A stretch of DNA of 64,000 nucleotides from Achromobacter pestifer. GTDB lineage: Bacteria > Pseudomonadota > Gammaproteobacteria > Burkholderiales > Burkholderiaceae_B. The notes beneath the pieces were generated by a model. The model saw only the letters and a list, made by a program, of their open reading frames with translations, did not search any database and was not told the DNA's origin. Numbering within the stretch: the stretch's first letter is position 1; every line of letters begins with the position of its first letter. Positions 27,253-35,591 of the stretch are shown here, one piece after another. The DNA is taken from assembly GCF_013267355.1 (NCBI RefSeq), contig NZ_CP053985.1, positions 3,286,001 to 3,350,000 on the forward strand, read 5' to 3'. The position numbers and the translations under genes are program-made.

Positions 27253-27684
27253 CGAGACGAGACAAGCGCCGCGGTCTGCGGCGCTTGTCCTTCCTCCAAT
27301 AGCCGCAAGCGCGGCCCACCGGCGCTTCCCCGGGCCCGGCCTTCCACGCATTGTTCCCCGTTCAGGCCTGCAAATTGCGCCTGCAAACGGGTCGCTGACC
27401 CCAGTTTTCGCCCTGCGCGTCTGCATCGAGGCGGGTGCGGTCCTGGGCGTCGTTTCCGCAACGCAAGCGGGCGCCTCGACAGAATGGGCCTAGTCCTATG
27501 CCTTGCGCGGATAGGAGCGGACTAGCCCGATGTCCCGCCAAGGCCGCGAAAACTAGCATTCAGTTGTTGAGTACGCGGACTGAAAAAAGGGCTCCCCAAC
27601 AGCTCCACATTCACAAGCGCACGCAGCAAGAAAGCCGCTCGCAACGGCGATTTTTCTCACCTCAAACCCCATCTCAAAGACATC
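27253..27684. other. Intergenic region upstream of the fimbrial operon
   Basis: This 432-base gap holds the terminator of the PhyH gene (27261-27289), a direct repeat CCTGCAAA at 27367-27374 and 27380-27387, and the untranslated leader of the pilin gene. I see no long homopolymer tract of the kind that phase-varies fim promoters in Bordetella pertussis, and no clear gene. Confidence 0.6.
27261..27289 (+). terminator. Hairpin terminator after the PhyH gene
   Basis: A perfect 12-bp stem, GACAAGCGCCGC at 27261-27272 and GCGGCGCTTGTC at 27278-27289, with a 5-base loop, followed by CTTCCTCC. It begins 8 bases after the stop codon. Confidence 0.7.
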
Positions 27685-28218
27685 ATGAAAAAGAACCTCC
27701 TGACCGCCGCCCTTGCCATCGCCGGCCTCGCCACTTTCGCCAGCGCCCACGCCGCTGACGGCACCATCGAATTCACCGGCAACATCACCGCCAACACCTG
27801 CGCCATCAACGGCGGCAACGGCGGCGAGAACTTCACCGTGGCGCTGCCCTCCGTGTCGGCCAAGACGCTGGAAACCGCGGGCGCCACCGCCGGCCGCACG
27901 CCGTTCAAGATCGCGCTGACCGGCTGCACCACCGACCAGCCGGTTTCGGTTCACTTCGAAGGCGGCCCCACGGTTTCGCAGACCACCGGTCGTTTGACCG
28001 TTGACGTCGGCGGCGCCAGCAACGTCGAACTCGGCCTGCTGAACAATTCGTTCGGTGAAATCAAGGCCGGCGCTGCCTACGGCCAGCAGAACTCGCAAAC
28101 GGTGAACCTGGCTAGCGGCAAGGCCGATCTGGACTACTTCGTCGAATACCACTCGCTGGGCGGCGCCACCGCTGGCGCAGCCAACTCGCGCGTGCAGTAC
28201 TCGATCTCCTACCAGTAA
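27685..28218 (+). CDS. Major fimbrial subunit (type 1-like pilin)
   Basis: A 177-residue pilin. A signal peptide MKKNLLTAALAIAGLATFAS ends at about residue 23 (AHA). The mature part begins ADGTIEFTGNITANTC and has the Cys39-Cys81 disulfide pair of chaperone-usher pilins. The C-terminus ends in a tyrosine-containing strand (VQYSISYQ), the segment recognised by the chaperone. It should form the fimbrial shaft by donor-strand exchange. It is the first gene of a five-gene operon, and an RNA hairpin follows it. Confidence 0.92.
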   Translation: MKKNLLTAALAIAGLATFASAHAADGTIEFTGNITANTCAINGGNGGENFTVALPSVSAKTLETAGATAGRTPFKIALTGCTTDQPVSVHFEGGPTVSQTTGRLTVDVGGASNVELGLLNNSFGEIKAGAAYGQQNSQTVNLASGKADLDYFVEYHSLGGATAGAANSRVQYSISYQ

Positions 28219-28227
28219 TACGCAGAT

Positions 28228-28256
28228 CTCGGCGGCCGCCTCCCGGTGCCGCCGAG
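28228..28256 (+). terminator. Hairpin between major pilin and chaperone
   Basis: CTCGGCGGC at 28228-28236 pairs with GCCGCCGAG at 28248-28256. It lies 10 bases past the pilin stop and probably stabilises the pilin transcript or partly terminates, keeping the shaft subunit in excess over chaperone and usher. Confidence 0.55.
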
Positions 28257-28352
28257 GCGCGTGTTTCCCTGCAAGCCGTTTCACCCCGCTCCCCGAGACG
28301 GCTTGGAAGGAAACCGACCATCCACGCAGCATTCACCACCAAGGGCCACATC

Positions 28353-29120
28353 ATGAAATCTCTACGCCGCACCCTGATGGCCGCCGCAGCGCTTGCCGCG
28401 GGCTGTATTGCACTCCAGGCGCAGGCCAGCGTCGTCATAGCCAGCACGCGCGTGATCTATCCGGCGCAAGAGCGCGAAGTCACCATCAAACTGAGCAATG
28501 ACGGCCGCACGCCGGCCCTGGTCCAGTCCTGGCTGGACGACGGCAACATCACCGATGCGCCGGAAACGCTGAAGGTCCCCTTCGTGTTGACGCCCGCCAT
28601 CTTCCGCGTGGATCCCGGCAAGGGACAGACGCTGCGGCTGATCCACACCAAGGAAGCGATGGCGCAGGACAAGGAAAGCCTGTTCTGGCTCAACGTGCTG
28701 GAAGTTCCGCCCAAGCCCCAGGCCGGCGAAGACGCCAATCGCCTGCAGATCGCATTCCGCACGCGCATCAAGGTGATGTACCGCCCGCAGGGTCTGCCGG
28801 GCCAGGCGGATGAGGCTCCTGCCCAGCTGCGCTGGGAGATCGCCCCTGCCCAGAGCGGCAAGGGCTACGCGCTGAAGGCCAGCAATCCCACGCCGTATGT
28901 CGTGAACCTGGGCAAGGTGAGTTTGCAGTCCGGCAGTCAGTCCTTCGATGCCGGCGCCGGCTACGTCAAGCCGGGCGAGTCCGCGCTCTTCCCCGTTGCA
29001 GGACTGGCATCCACGCCCGTTGCCGGCTCCCAGGTCAAGTTCAACAGCATCAACGACTGGGGCGCGAATGTCGCAGGCTCGCAGCCTTTGATGTCGGGCT
29101 CCGCGTCCGCCACGCGCTAA
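28353..29120 (+). CDS. Periplasmic fimbrial chaperone (PapD-like)
   Basis: A 255-residue chaperone. A signal peptide runs to about residue 25 (MKSLRRTLMAAAALAAGCIA, then LQAQAS). Two immunoglobulin-like domains follow. STRVIYPAQEREVTIKL carries the N-terminal Arg, and the second domain GYALKASNPTPYVVNLGKV the Lys that anchors the subunit carboxylate. The F1-G1 segment is short, so it is an FGS-type chaperone as in type 1-like fimbriae. It delivers pilins and adhesins to the usher encoded next. Confidence 0.92.
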   Translation: MKSLRRTLMAAAALAAGCIALQAQASVVIASTRVIYPAQEREVTIKLSNDGRTPALVQSWLDDGNITDAPETLKVPFVLTPAIFRVDPGKGQTLRLIHTKEAMAQDKESLFWLNVLEVPPKPQAGEDANRLQIAFRTRIKVMYRPQGLPGQADEAPAQLRWEIAPAQSGKGYALKASNPTPYVVNLGKVSLQSGSQSFDAGAGYVKPGESALFPVAGLASTPVAGSQVKFNSINDWGANVAGSQPLMSGSASATR

Positions 29121-29250
29121 AGCCGCCAGGCCGCGCAAGCGTGCGGCACCTACCTCCTGAAAACCTCTTTGTGATGGATGCCGGCAACGGCATCCCCAGG
29201 GAGGGTTTTGCCCAGCGTTTCCACCGAGCTCACTCCTCAACGCCGTCACC

Positions 29251-31830
29251 ATGAAAAACTCTCTGTCCCAGCTCCTGCATACGCGAGATCGCGCCCGTCT
29301 GCGCCTTACGCCCCTGTGCGCAGCGTTGCTGGTGGCTCTGGCCTTGCACGACTTGGACGCGCTGGCCGCCGAGGCCGCCGCGCCCGGACAAATGGTGGCC
29401 TCGGTGGAGTTCGAGGATGCTTTCCTGATGGGCGGCTCGGGCCAGCGCACCGACCTGTCGCGTTTCGCCAAGGGAAATGCGGCCGCGCCCGGCAACTATT
29501 CGGTGGACTTGTTCATCAACCAGGGCTATGTCGGCCGCGTGGATGTGCCGTTTGCGCCGGTTGCCGGCGAGACGGCGGCGCAGCCAGTTTTCGACCGCCA
29601 GCTGCTGCAGCGCATCGGTGTCGATCTGGGCAAGCTGCCTGCCGAGGCGACCGAAAAGCTGGCGCAGGGCGCCAGTCTGCGTCTGGATGAGATCGCGGCC
29701 GACGCGGGCAGCGATTTCGACTTTGGCGACCAGCGCCTGGACCTCAGCATTCCCCAGGCTGCGATGAGCCGCCACGCCCGCGGTTATGTCAGTCCGGAAC
29801 TGTGGGACTCGGGCGTCAACGCGGCCATGGCCGACTACGACTTCAACCTGTACAACTACCGCAACAAGGCCTTCGGCGGCACGCAGCGGCAGGGTTATCT
29901 GGGCCTGCGGGCCGGCGCCAACATCGGCGACTGGCGCCTGCGCCACAACGGCTCCTACTCCTTCGATTCCCAGGGCCGGCGTCAGTATCAGAACATCTCG
30001 ACCTACGCACAGCGTGAGATCGTGGGGCTGTCGTCGCAGCTGACCCTGGGCGAAGCCTACACCAGCGGCGAACTGTTCGACTCCACGCCCTTCAAGGGCG
30101 TGCGCCTGGCCAGCGACGACCGCATGCTGCCCGATTCGCTGCGCGGCTACGCGCCGGTGGTGCGCGGCGTGGCCAACAGCAACGCGCGTGTCACCATCCG
30201 CCAGAACTCGGTCATCATCTACGAAACCACGGTGGCGCCCGGCGCCTTTGAAATCACCGACCTTTATGCCACCGGCTACGGCGGCGACCTGGATGTGTCC
30301 GTGCAGGAGGCCGATGGCAGCGTGCGCAAGTTCTCGGTGCCTTATGCGGCCGTGCCGATGTCGCTGCGCCCCGGCGTGAGCCGCTACAGCGTGGTCGGCG
30401 GCGCCGTGCGCAACAAGCAGTTGTCGAAAAGCCCGCAGTTCCTGCAAGCCACCTACCAACGTGGCTTGTCCAACCTGGTGACGGGCTATGCCGGCGCCAC
30501 GGTGGCGCAGAACTACACCTCGGCCCTGCTGGGCGGCACGCTCAATACATCGGTCGGCGCGGTCGGCCTGGACGCGACCCAGTCGCGCCTGTCGCGCGAC
30601 GGCGCCACGCATACCGGCACCAGCTTGCGTGCCAGCTATGCCAAGAGCCTGCCGGATACCGGCACCAACGTTTCCATCGCGGCGTACCGCTACTCCACCG
30701 GAGGCTTCTATGGCCTGAACGAAGCCATGAATTCGCTCTACGGCTACGGCCAGTACCGCTATACCGGCAGCATGGTACGTGAGCGCAACCGCGCCTCGCT
30801 CGTCATCAGCCAGCAGTTGGGCGGACAGCGCGGCAGCGTCAATTTCACCGGCTCGACCGTGGACCACTGGAACCGCGATGGCCGCGACGTGAACTACAGC
30901 ATTGCCTATGCCAACACTTACAAGACCATCGGCTACAACCTGACGGTTCAGCGCCAGCGCGACAGCCGCCAGCAGATGGGCACCGCGGTTTACGCCACCT
31001 TCAGCATTCCGCTGGGCAAGACCAATCCGTTGAGCCTGTCTACCAATGTGGGGCGCGATGCCACCGGCCGCATGCAGATGCAAAGCACGCTGTCCGGCTC
31101 CACGGGCGAGGACAATCAGCTGTCCTATGGTCTTAGCGCCGACCATGCTTCCGGCGGCTCGGGCAGCAGCAGGAATGGCGGCAGTGCCAATTTGCTTTAC
31201 CGTGCGCCGGTGGCGGAATTCATGGGCAGCGCAGGCGTCGGCACGGGCTACTCGCAAAGCTCGGTCGGCATGCGCGGCGCGGTCGTGGTCCATCCGGGTG
31301 GCGTCACGCTGTCGCAACCTCTGTCGGAAACCTTCGGCATCGTCGAAGCGCCCGACGCGGAAGGCGCGCGGCTGCTCAACGCTTCAGGCGTGCGCGTCAA
31401 CAGCCGCGGCTATGCGGTGGTGCCGCATCTGACGCCGTATCGTATGAACGCGGTGGAGATCGATCCCAAGGGCCTGTCCACCGACGTGGAATTGCAGGTC
31501 ACCAGCCAGCAGGTGGCGCCGCGCGCCGGCGCGGTCTCGATGCTGCGGTACGCCACGGTCTCGGGCAGCTCGGCCATGCTGGTGGCTCTGCGGGCTGATG
31601 GCAAGCCGCTGCCGTTCGGCGCCAGCGTGGTTGACGAGCACGGCGTGGAAGTCGGCCTGGTTGGGCAGGCCAGCCGCGTGCTGGCCCGCGGGCTCCAGGA
31701 CAGCGGTCAACTGATGGTCAAGTGGGGCGAGCAGCCTGGTGAATCTTGCCGCCTGGACTACGAGCTCCCCGCACTCGAAAAAGGGACCCGTGCCGACACC
31801 TATCGGCAGATTGAGACCCGTTGCCAATAA
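29251..31830 (+). CDS. Outer-membrane fimbrial usher (FimD/PapC-like)
   Basis: An 859-residue usher. After an N-terminal signal comes the chaperone-binding N-domain (SVEFEDAFLMGGSGQRTDLS), a 24-strand barrel with a plug domain (RGYAPVVRGVANSNARVTI, VYETTVAPGAFEITDLY-like segment) and the two C-terminal domains. The last 30 residues carry the usual Cys pair (GESCRLDYELP and IETRCQ). It is full length for the family. It secretes and assembles the pilins from the cell. The final codons are duplicated, in decayed form, between the two adhesin genes downstream. Confidence 0.94.
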   Translation: MKNSLSQLLHTRDRARLRLTPLCAALLVALALHDLDALAAEAAAPGQMVASVEFEDAFLMGGSGQRTDLSRFAKGNAAAPGNYSVDLFINQGYVGRVDVPFAPVAGETAAQPVFDRQLLQRIGVDLGKLPAEATEKLAQGASLRLDEIAADAGSDFDFGDQRLDLSIPQAAMSRHARGYVSPELWDSGVNAAMADYDFNLYNYRNKAFGGTQRQGYLGLRAGANIGDWRLRHNGSYSFDSQGRRQYQNISTYAQREIVGLSSQLTLGEAYTSGELFDSTPFKGVRLASDDRMLPDSLRGYAPVVRGVANSNARVTIRQNSVIIYETTVAPGAFEITDLYATGYGGDLDVSVQEADGSVRKFSVPYAAVPMSLRPGVSRYSVVGGAVRNKQLSKSPQFLQATYQRGLSNLVTGYAGATVAQNYTSALLGGTLNTSVGAVGLDATQSRLSRDGATHTGTSLRASYAKSLPDTGTNVSIAAYRYSTGGFYGLNEAMNSLYGYGQYRYTGSMVRERNRASLVISQQLGGQRGSVNFTGSTVDHWNRDGRDVNYSIAYANTYKTIGYNLTVQRQRDSRQQMGTAVYATFSIPLGKTNPLSLSTNVGRDATGRMQMQSTLSGSTGEDNQLSYGLSADHASGGSGSSRNGGSANLLYRAPVAEFMGSAGVGTGYSQSSVGMRGAVVVHPGGVTLSQPLSETFGIVEAPDAEGARLLNASGVRVNSRGYAVVPHLTPYRMNAVEIDPKGLSTDVELQVTSQQVAPRAGAVSMLRYATVSGSSAMLVALRADGKPLPFGASVVDEHGVEVGLVGQASRVLARGLQDSGQLMVKWGEQPGESCRLDYELPALEKGTRADTYRQIETRCQ

Positions 31831-31868
31831 TCAACTCTCTTCTAATAGCTACCGATCGGAACTGCAAC

Positions 31869-32873
31869 ATGAAAACGCTTCGAAACTTGTATTTAACGGG
31901 CGCTGCGCTGCTTTTGCTGTCGCTGTCGCCAAGTGCTTCCGCGACGCTCTGTCAAAACGCCAATTGGATGCCCGATGGAATGACGATTCCAGAGATCGTC
32001 GTAGATCCGAGTGCCCAGGTTGGGGCTGTGCTGCACGTTCTTCACTTGTACCGTTCGGCTGGTAGCAACAATGGTCCCTGTCTCAGCTCCACGGTCACGA
32101 TGACGTTCACTGGGGCAGACGCCCTTATCGCGCCTAACACCTACAACTCGCGGATTCCGGGAGTTGGCTACCGCTTGCGGATAACGAGCGGCGGGTGTAC
32201 GTCGGCCTACTTTCCCACGAGTTGCTCCGGAAAGTTTGGGCCTGGCGTCCCCACGCACACGATGGAAATGGAACTGGTTAAGACAGGGCCTATTACCTCC
32301 GGAAACCGCCCCGCAGGCGCGCAGATAGCCACCTGGCGCGACAACTACAATCACCCTACCTACACTGACGACTTCGCGCGTTTCACCCTTTTCCAAGCCA
32401 TTTCGGTAAGAGTGCGGCAGCCGCCCACTTGTTCAATTTCGTCGGCGGGACCGATCAAGGCCTCATTGGGAAGTTTCCCCGCAAAGAGCTTCAAGGGCGT
32501 TGGCTCCACCTCACCCGCGCGGCCTGTCAACATCGATTTGAAATGTAATGGCGGAGATCCAGGCATGTCCGCCGAGGCCCATGTCACGCTGACGGATGCC
32601 ACCAACACCGGCAACCGCTCCAACGTATTGACCTTGTCGCCGGACTCCCAAGCCAAGGGCGTCGGCATCGAGGTTTTGAAGGGCGACACCGTGCTGGCTT
32701 ATGGCCCGGATTCGAACGCAACCGGGAACCTGAACCAGTGGCACGCCGGCACCATTTCCACGGGCATGAGCACGTTCTCCATCCCGCTGACGGCGCGCTA
32801 TGTGCAGACCGACCCTGTCGTGACGCCAGGATCCGCCAACGGCCGCGCCACCTTCACGATGAGCTATCAGTAG
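31869..32873 (+). CDS. Fimbrial tip adhesin, copy 1 (two-domain)
   Basis: A 334-residue exported protein with signal peptide MKTLRNLYLTGAALLLLSLS ending at about 25. The N-terminal half (about 27-190, six cysteines) has no motif I recognise and would be the receptor-binding domain. The C-terminal half, from TCSISSAGPIKAS to the final FTMSYQ, is a pilin domain. It is paralogous to the gene at 33043: the two pilin domains share GVGSTSPARP, GSQAKGVGI-like and ARYVQTDPVVTPG segments nearly unchanged, while the first halves diverge. GC content of the 5' half is visibly lower than in the surroundings. ATG 31869 was chosen because it starts the signal peptide. Confidence 0.88.
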   Translation: MKTLRNLYLTGAALLLLSLSPSASATLCQNANWMPDGMTIPEIVVDPSAQVGAVLHVLHLYRSAGSNNGPCLSSTVTMTFTGADALIAPNTYNSRIPGVGYRLRITSGGCTSAYFPTSCSGKFGPGVPTHTMEMELVKTGPITSGNRPAGAQIATWRDNYNHPTYTDDFARFTLFQAISVRVRQPPTCSISSAGPIKASLGSFPAKSFKGVGSTSPARPVNIDLKCNGGDPGMSAEAHVTLTDATNTGNRSNVLTLSPDSQAKGVGIEVLKGDTVLAYGPDSNATGNLNQWHAGTISTGMSTFSIPLTARYVQTDPVVTPGSANGRATFTMSYQ

Positions 32874-32916
32874 GAAGCCGAGCCGCCGCGGCCTGGATCG
32901 CCGCGACGTTGAAAGC

Positions 32917-33003
32917 GCGTGCCGTATGGATTGCGAATGACCGGCAATGAAGAAAGGCGTGCGTACCGACAGCTATCGGCAGCTTGAAACCCGCTGCAAA
33001 TAG
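32917..33003 (+). pseudogene. Decayed copy of the usher gene 3' end
   Basis: Read in one frame, this segment aligns codon by codon with the last 29 codons of the usher at 29251-31830: it ends RTDSYRQLETRCK-stop, where the usher ends RADTYRQIETRCQ-stop. Further upstream CRMDCE corresponds to CRLDYE. An in-frame TGA at 32938-32940 replaces a Leu codon, so it is not translatable as part of a usher. An ATG at 32947 opens an 18-codon reading frame over the last part. It sits exactly where a usher tail would be relative to the second adhesin gene. Confidence 0.85.
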
Positions 33004-33042
33004 CCACGCTTTTCCTAATTGCCATGGACTGGAAACCATACG

Positions 33043-34041
33043 ATGACTAAATTTCCGAACTTGTTTTCGCTTGCCGCAGGCTTGCTGCTCATGCTGGGGC
33101 TCTCCGCGCAGGCGGCCGGGCAGGCGATGTGCCAAGTCCCCAACTCAATGACCTTGAGTCTTCCCTCCGAACTGACATTCGATCCCAACGCGGCGGTAGG
33201 GGATGTGCTGTACTCGATTTCCTCTCCCGTCACCATTACCGGTTCGGGCATAGGCTGCGTCTCAAAATCGACCACCATGAACTTTTATGGCGATGCGGGC
33301 TATGGCGGCGCCATCGGCAATCTCTATCCCACCGGCATCCAAGGGGTGGCTTTCCGCCTGAGAATGCCGACGCATACTTGCGCGGCAGGTCGTTACTGGC
33401 CCATAAGTTGCAAGGGTACATTTGGACCGAACGTCCCGCCGCATACGCTCGAGTACCAACTGGTCAAGACAGGCCCCACAGGCTCGGGCACGCTCTCGAG
33501 GAACGTCGGCTACTGGTGGGGGGATGCCAATATCCTTACGAAGTTCGCGATGATCTATCTGGCGTCCTCCGTTGCCGTGAAGCCCCAATCCTTACCCACC
33601 TGTTCCTTTACGGCCGGATCGGTCCAGGCATCGCTGGATAATGTCTCCGCGAAGAGTTTCACCGGCGTCGGCTCTACCTCGCCCGCTCGGCCTTTCAGCA
33701 TCGATCTGGCCTGCAAGGGGGGAGACGAAGGCATGTCAGCGCAGGTCTACGCTACGCTGACGGACGCCACGGACGCCAGCAACCGGTCCAAGGTGTTGAG
33801 CTTGTCGCCAGGCTCCCAGGCCAAGGGCGTCGGGATTCAGGTCCTGCATGAAGGCGCCGTGCTGGGATATGGTCCGGATTCCAGCGAGCCCACCAACGTA
33901 AACCGCTGGCACGCAGGTACCGTGGCCACAGGCATGACTGCCTTTTCCATTCCGCTGGCGGCGCGCTACGTGCAGACCGACCCTGTCGTGACCCCCGGTA
34001 CTGCCAACGGCCGCGCCACCTTCACGATGAGCTATCAGTAG
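33043..34041 (+). CDS. Fimbrial tip adhesin, copy 2 (two-domain)
   Basis: A 332-residue exported paralogue of the preceding adhesin. The signal peptide MTKFPNLFSLAAGLLLMLGL ends near residue 25. The N-terminal domain (about 28-185) keeps a few shared positions with copy 1 (GVAFRLRM vs GVGYRLRI, CKGTFGPNVPPHTLE vs CSGKFGPGVPTHTME, QLVKTGP vs ELVKTGP) but is otherwise divergent. The C-terminal pilin domain is close to identical over its last 30 residues (ARYVQTDPVVTPG, NGRATFTMSYQ). ATG 33043 begins the signal peptide. Its last 20 bases overlap the convergent MFS gene. Confidence 0.88.
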   Translation: MTKFPNLFSLAAGLLLMLGLSAQAAGQAMCQVPNSMTLSLPSELTFDPNAAVGDVLYSISSPVTITGSGIGCVSKSTTMNFYGDAGYGGAIGNLYPTGIQGVAFRLRMPTHTCAAGRYWPISCKGTFGPNVPPHTLEYQLVKTGPTGSGTLSRNVGYWWGDANILTKFAMIYLASSVAVKPQSLPTCSFTAGSVQASLDNVSAKSFTGVGSTSPARPFSIDLACKGGDEGMSAQVYATLTDATDASNRSKVLSLSPGSQAKGVGIQVLHEGAVLGYGPDSSEPTNVNRWHAGTVATGMTAFSIPLAARYVQTDPVVTPGTANGRATFTMSYQ

Positions 34042-35506
34042 CGGCCTGTTCCGGGTTCGCCGCGCGCCCCAGCCACCACAACACAGCCGTCGCGGCCAGG
34101 ATCGCTGCCACATTGAATTGCAGGGCGCTGGCGAAAGCGCGGGCGTGACGTTCGGCCGCGCCGGCATCGGCATAGGCGTCCAGCGTGCCTGCATACAGCA
34201 TCCCCGCCGCCGACACGCCCAGCGCCGCGCCCACCTGCTGCAAGGTCGACACCACGCCCGCCGCCATGCCGGCCTGGCGGTCCTCCACCAACCCCAGCGC
34301 CAGGTTCACCAGCGGCGTATTGACGGCGCCTTGCGCGGCGCCCAGCCACACCAGCGCCGGTAGCAGCGACCACGGCGCGAGGCTGGCGCCGGCCGCGCCG
34401 ACCTGCAGCATCAAGGCGGCCGTGGCGCCGCCATACAGCAGCGCGGCCAGCGCAATGGCGCGCGTGCCGTAGCTTGCGACCAGCCGCGGCGCCGCCATCG
34501 ATCCGGCCACGAAGCCCACGCTGGCGGGCGCGAAGATCAGGCCCGCCGTCAGCGCGTCCAGTCCGAAACCGGTCTGCACCAGCAGCGCATAGCAGAGGAA
34601 CATGGCGCTGGCGGTGGAGAACACCAGCATCACCAACAGGCAGCCGGCCGCGAAGCGCGGCTGCGCCAGCAAGGCCATGTCGACCAGGGGCGCGCCGCCA
34701 CGGGCCGCGATGCGGCGCTGCATGCGCACGAACAGCGCCAGCACGGCCAGCGCCGCCACGCCGCACGCCACCGTCCATGCGGGCCAATGCCGCTGCGGGC
34801 CTTCGATCAGCGCCAGCAGCAACAAGGTCAGGCCCGCGCCCACCAGCGCCGCGCCGGGCCAGTCCATGCGCGCGCCCGAAGGCTCCCGCGATTCCGGGAT
34901 GTGACGGGCCAGCCGCAACGCCAGCAGGCCCAGCGGCACGTTAAGCAGGAAGATGCTGCGCCATGCCAGCCCGAACAGGTCGGCATGCACGATCCAGCCG
35001 CCCAGCACTTGTCCGGCAATGGCCGCCAGCCCCAGCGTCATGCCCAGCAGGCCAAACGCCCGCCGCCGCTCGTGGTCGTCGTAGCTGACGCGGATCAGCG
35101 CATACACCTGCGGAAACAGCATGGCCGCCGCCATGCCTTGCAGGACGCGCGCGGCGATCAGCGTGTCGGCCGTGGGCGCCAGGCCGCACAGCGCCGAGGC
35201 CAGCGCGAAGCCCGCCATGCCCAGCATGAACAGGCGCCGCCTGCCGTGGCGGTCGCCGAGCCGGCTGCCCGCGATCAGCAGCACGCCGTAGGCCAGTTCG
35301 TAGGCGGCGATGATGAAACTGATCTGCGCGAAGCTGGCGGACAGGGTGGATTGCATGCTGGGGATGGCGACGTTCACCACGAACAGGTCGAAGATCGTGA
35401 TGAAGCCGCCAGACAGCAGTACAGCCAGGCCCAGGCGGCCCACGGGCTGCGGCGCGGCGTGCAGTGCGGGGCAGGGAAGCGCGGAGGAAGTCATGGAAAG
35501 CGCCAT
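34022..35506 (-). CDS. MFS drug/H+ antiporter, DHA2 family (14-helix type)
   Basis: A transporter of about 494 residues with some 14 hydrophobic segments. Motif A GSRLGDRHGRRRLFMLG and the antiporter motif C-like stretch GLAAIAGQVLGGWIV are present. The start is uncertain: ATG 35506 (MALSM) and ATG 35494 (MTSSALPC) are both possible and neither has a clear ribosome binding site. It is divergent from the XRE-type regulator at 35592, which probably controls it. Its 3' end overlaps the adhesin gene tail by 20 bases on the opposite strand, so one or both genes share codons antisense. Confidence 0.9.
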   Translation of the reverse strand: MALSMTSSALPCPALHAAPQPVGRLGLAVLLSGGFITIFDLFVVNVAIPSMQSTLSASFAQISFIIAAYELAYGVLLIAGSRLGDRHGRRRLFMLGMAGFALASALCGLAPTADTLIAARVLQGMAAAMLFPQVYALIRVSYDDHERRRAFGLLGMTLGLAAIAGQVLGGWIVHADLFGLAWRSIFLLNVPLGLLALRLARHIPESREPSGARMDWPGAALVGAGLTLLLLALIEGPQRHWPAWTVACGVAALAVLALFVRMQRRIAARGGAPLVDMALLAQPRFAAGCLLVMLVFSTASAMFLCYALLVQTGFGLDALTAGLIFAPASVGFVAGSMAAPRLVASYGTRAIALAALLYGGATAALMLQVGAAGASLAPWSLLPALVWLGAAQGAVNTPLVNLALGLVEDRQAGMAAGVVSTLQQVGAALGVSAAGMLYAGTLDAYADAGAAERHARAFASALQFNVAAILAATAVLWWLGRAANPEQAATDSSS

Positions 35507-35591
35507 CGGAGTGTCGATGGGCGCTATTCTGGAGGGGCTTTTAGCCTTATACAATTTAGCTGTTTATGCTATTACTGCCTGCAATAGACAC

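Noticed and set aside
29178..29690. Rightward frame of 170 codons overlapping the start of the usher gene
   Set aside because: Out-of-frame read of the usher 5' end, Arg/Gly-rich; the usher frame has the conserved N-domain.
32947..33003. An 18-codon gene starting MKKGVRTDSYRQ
   Set aside because: It is the end of a decayed usher copy; there is no evidence that it is translated as a separate peptide.
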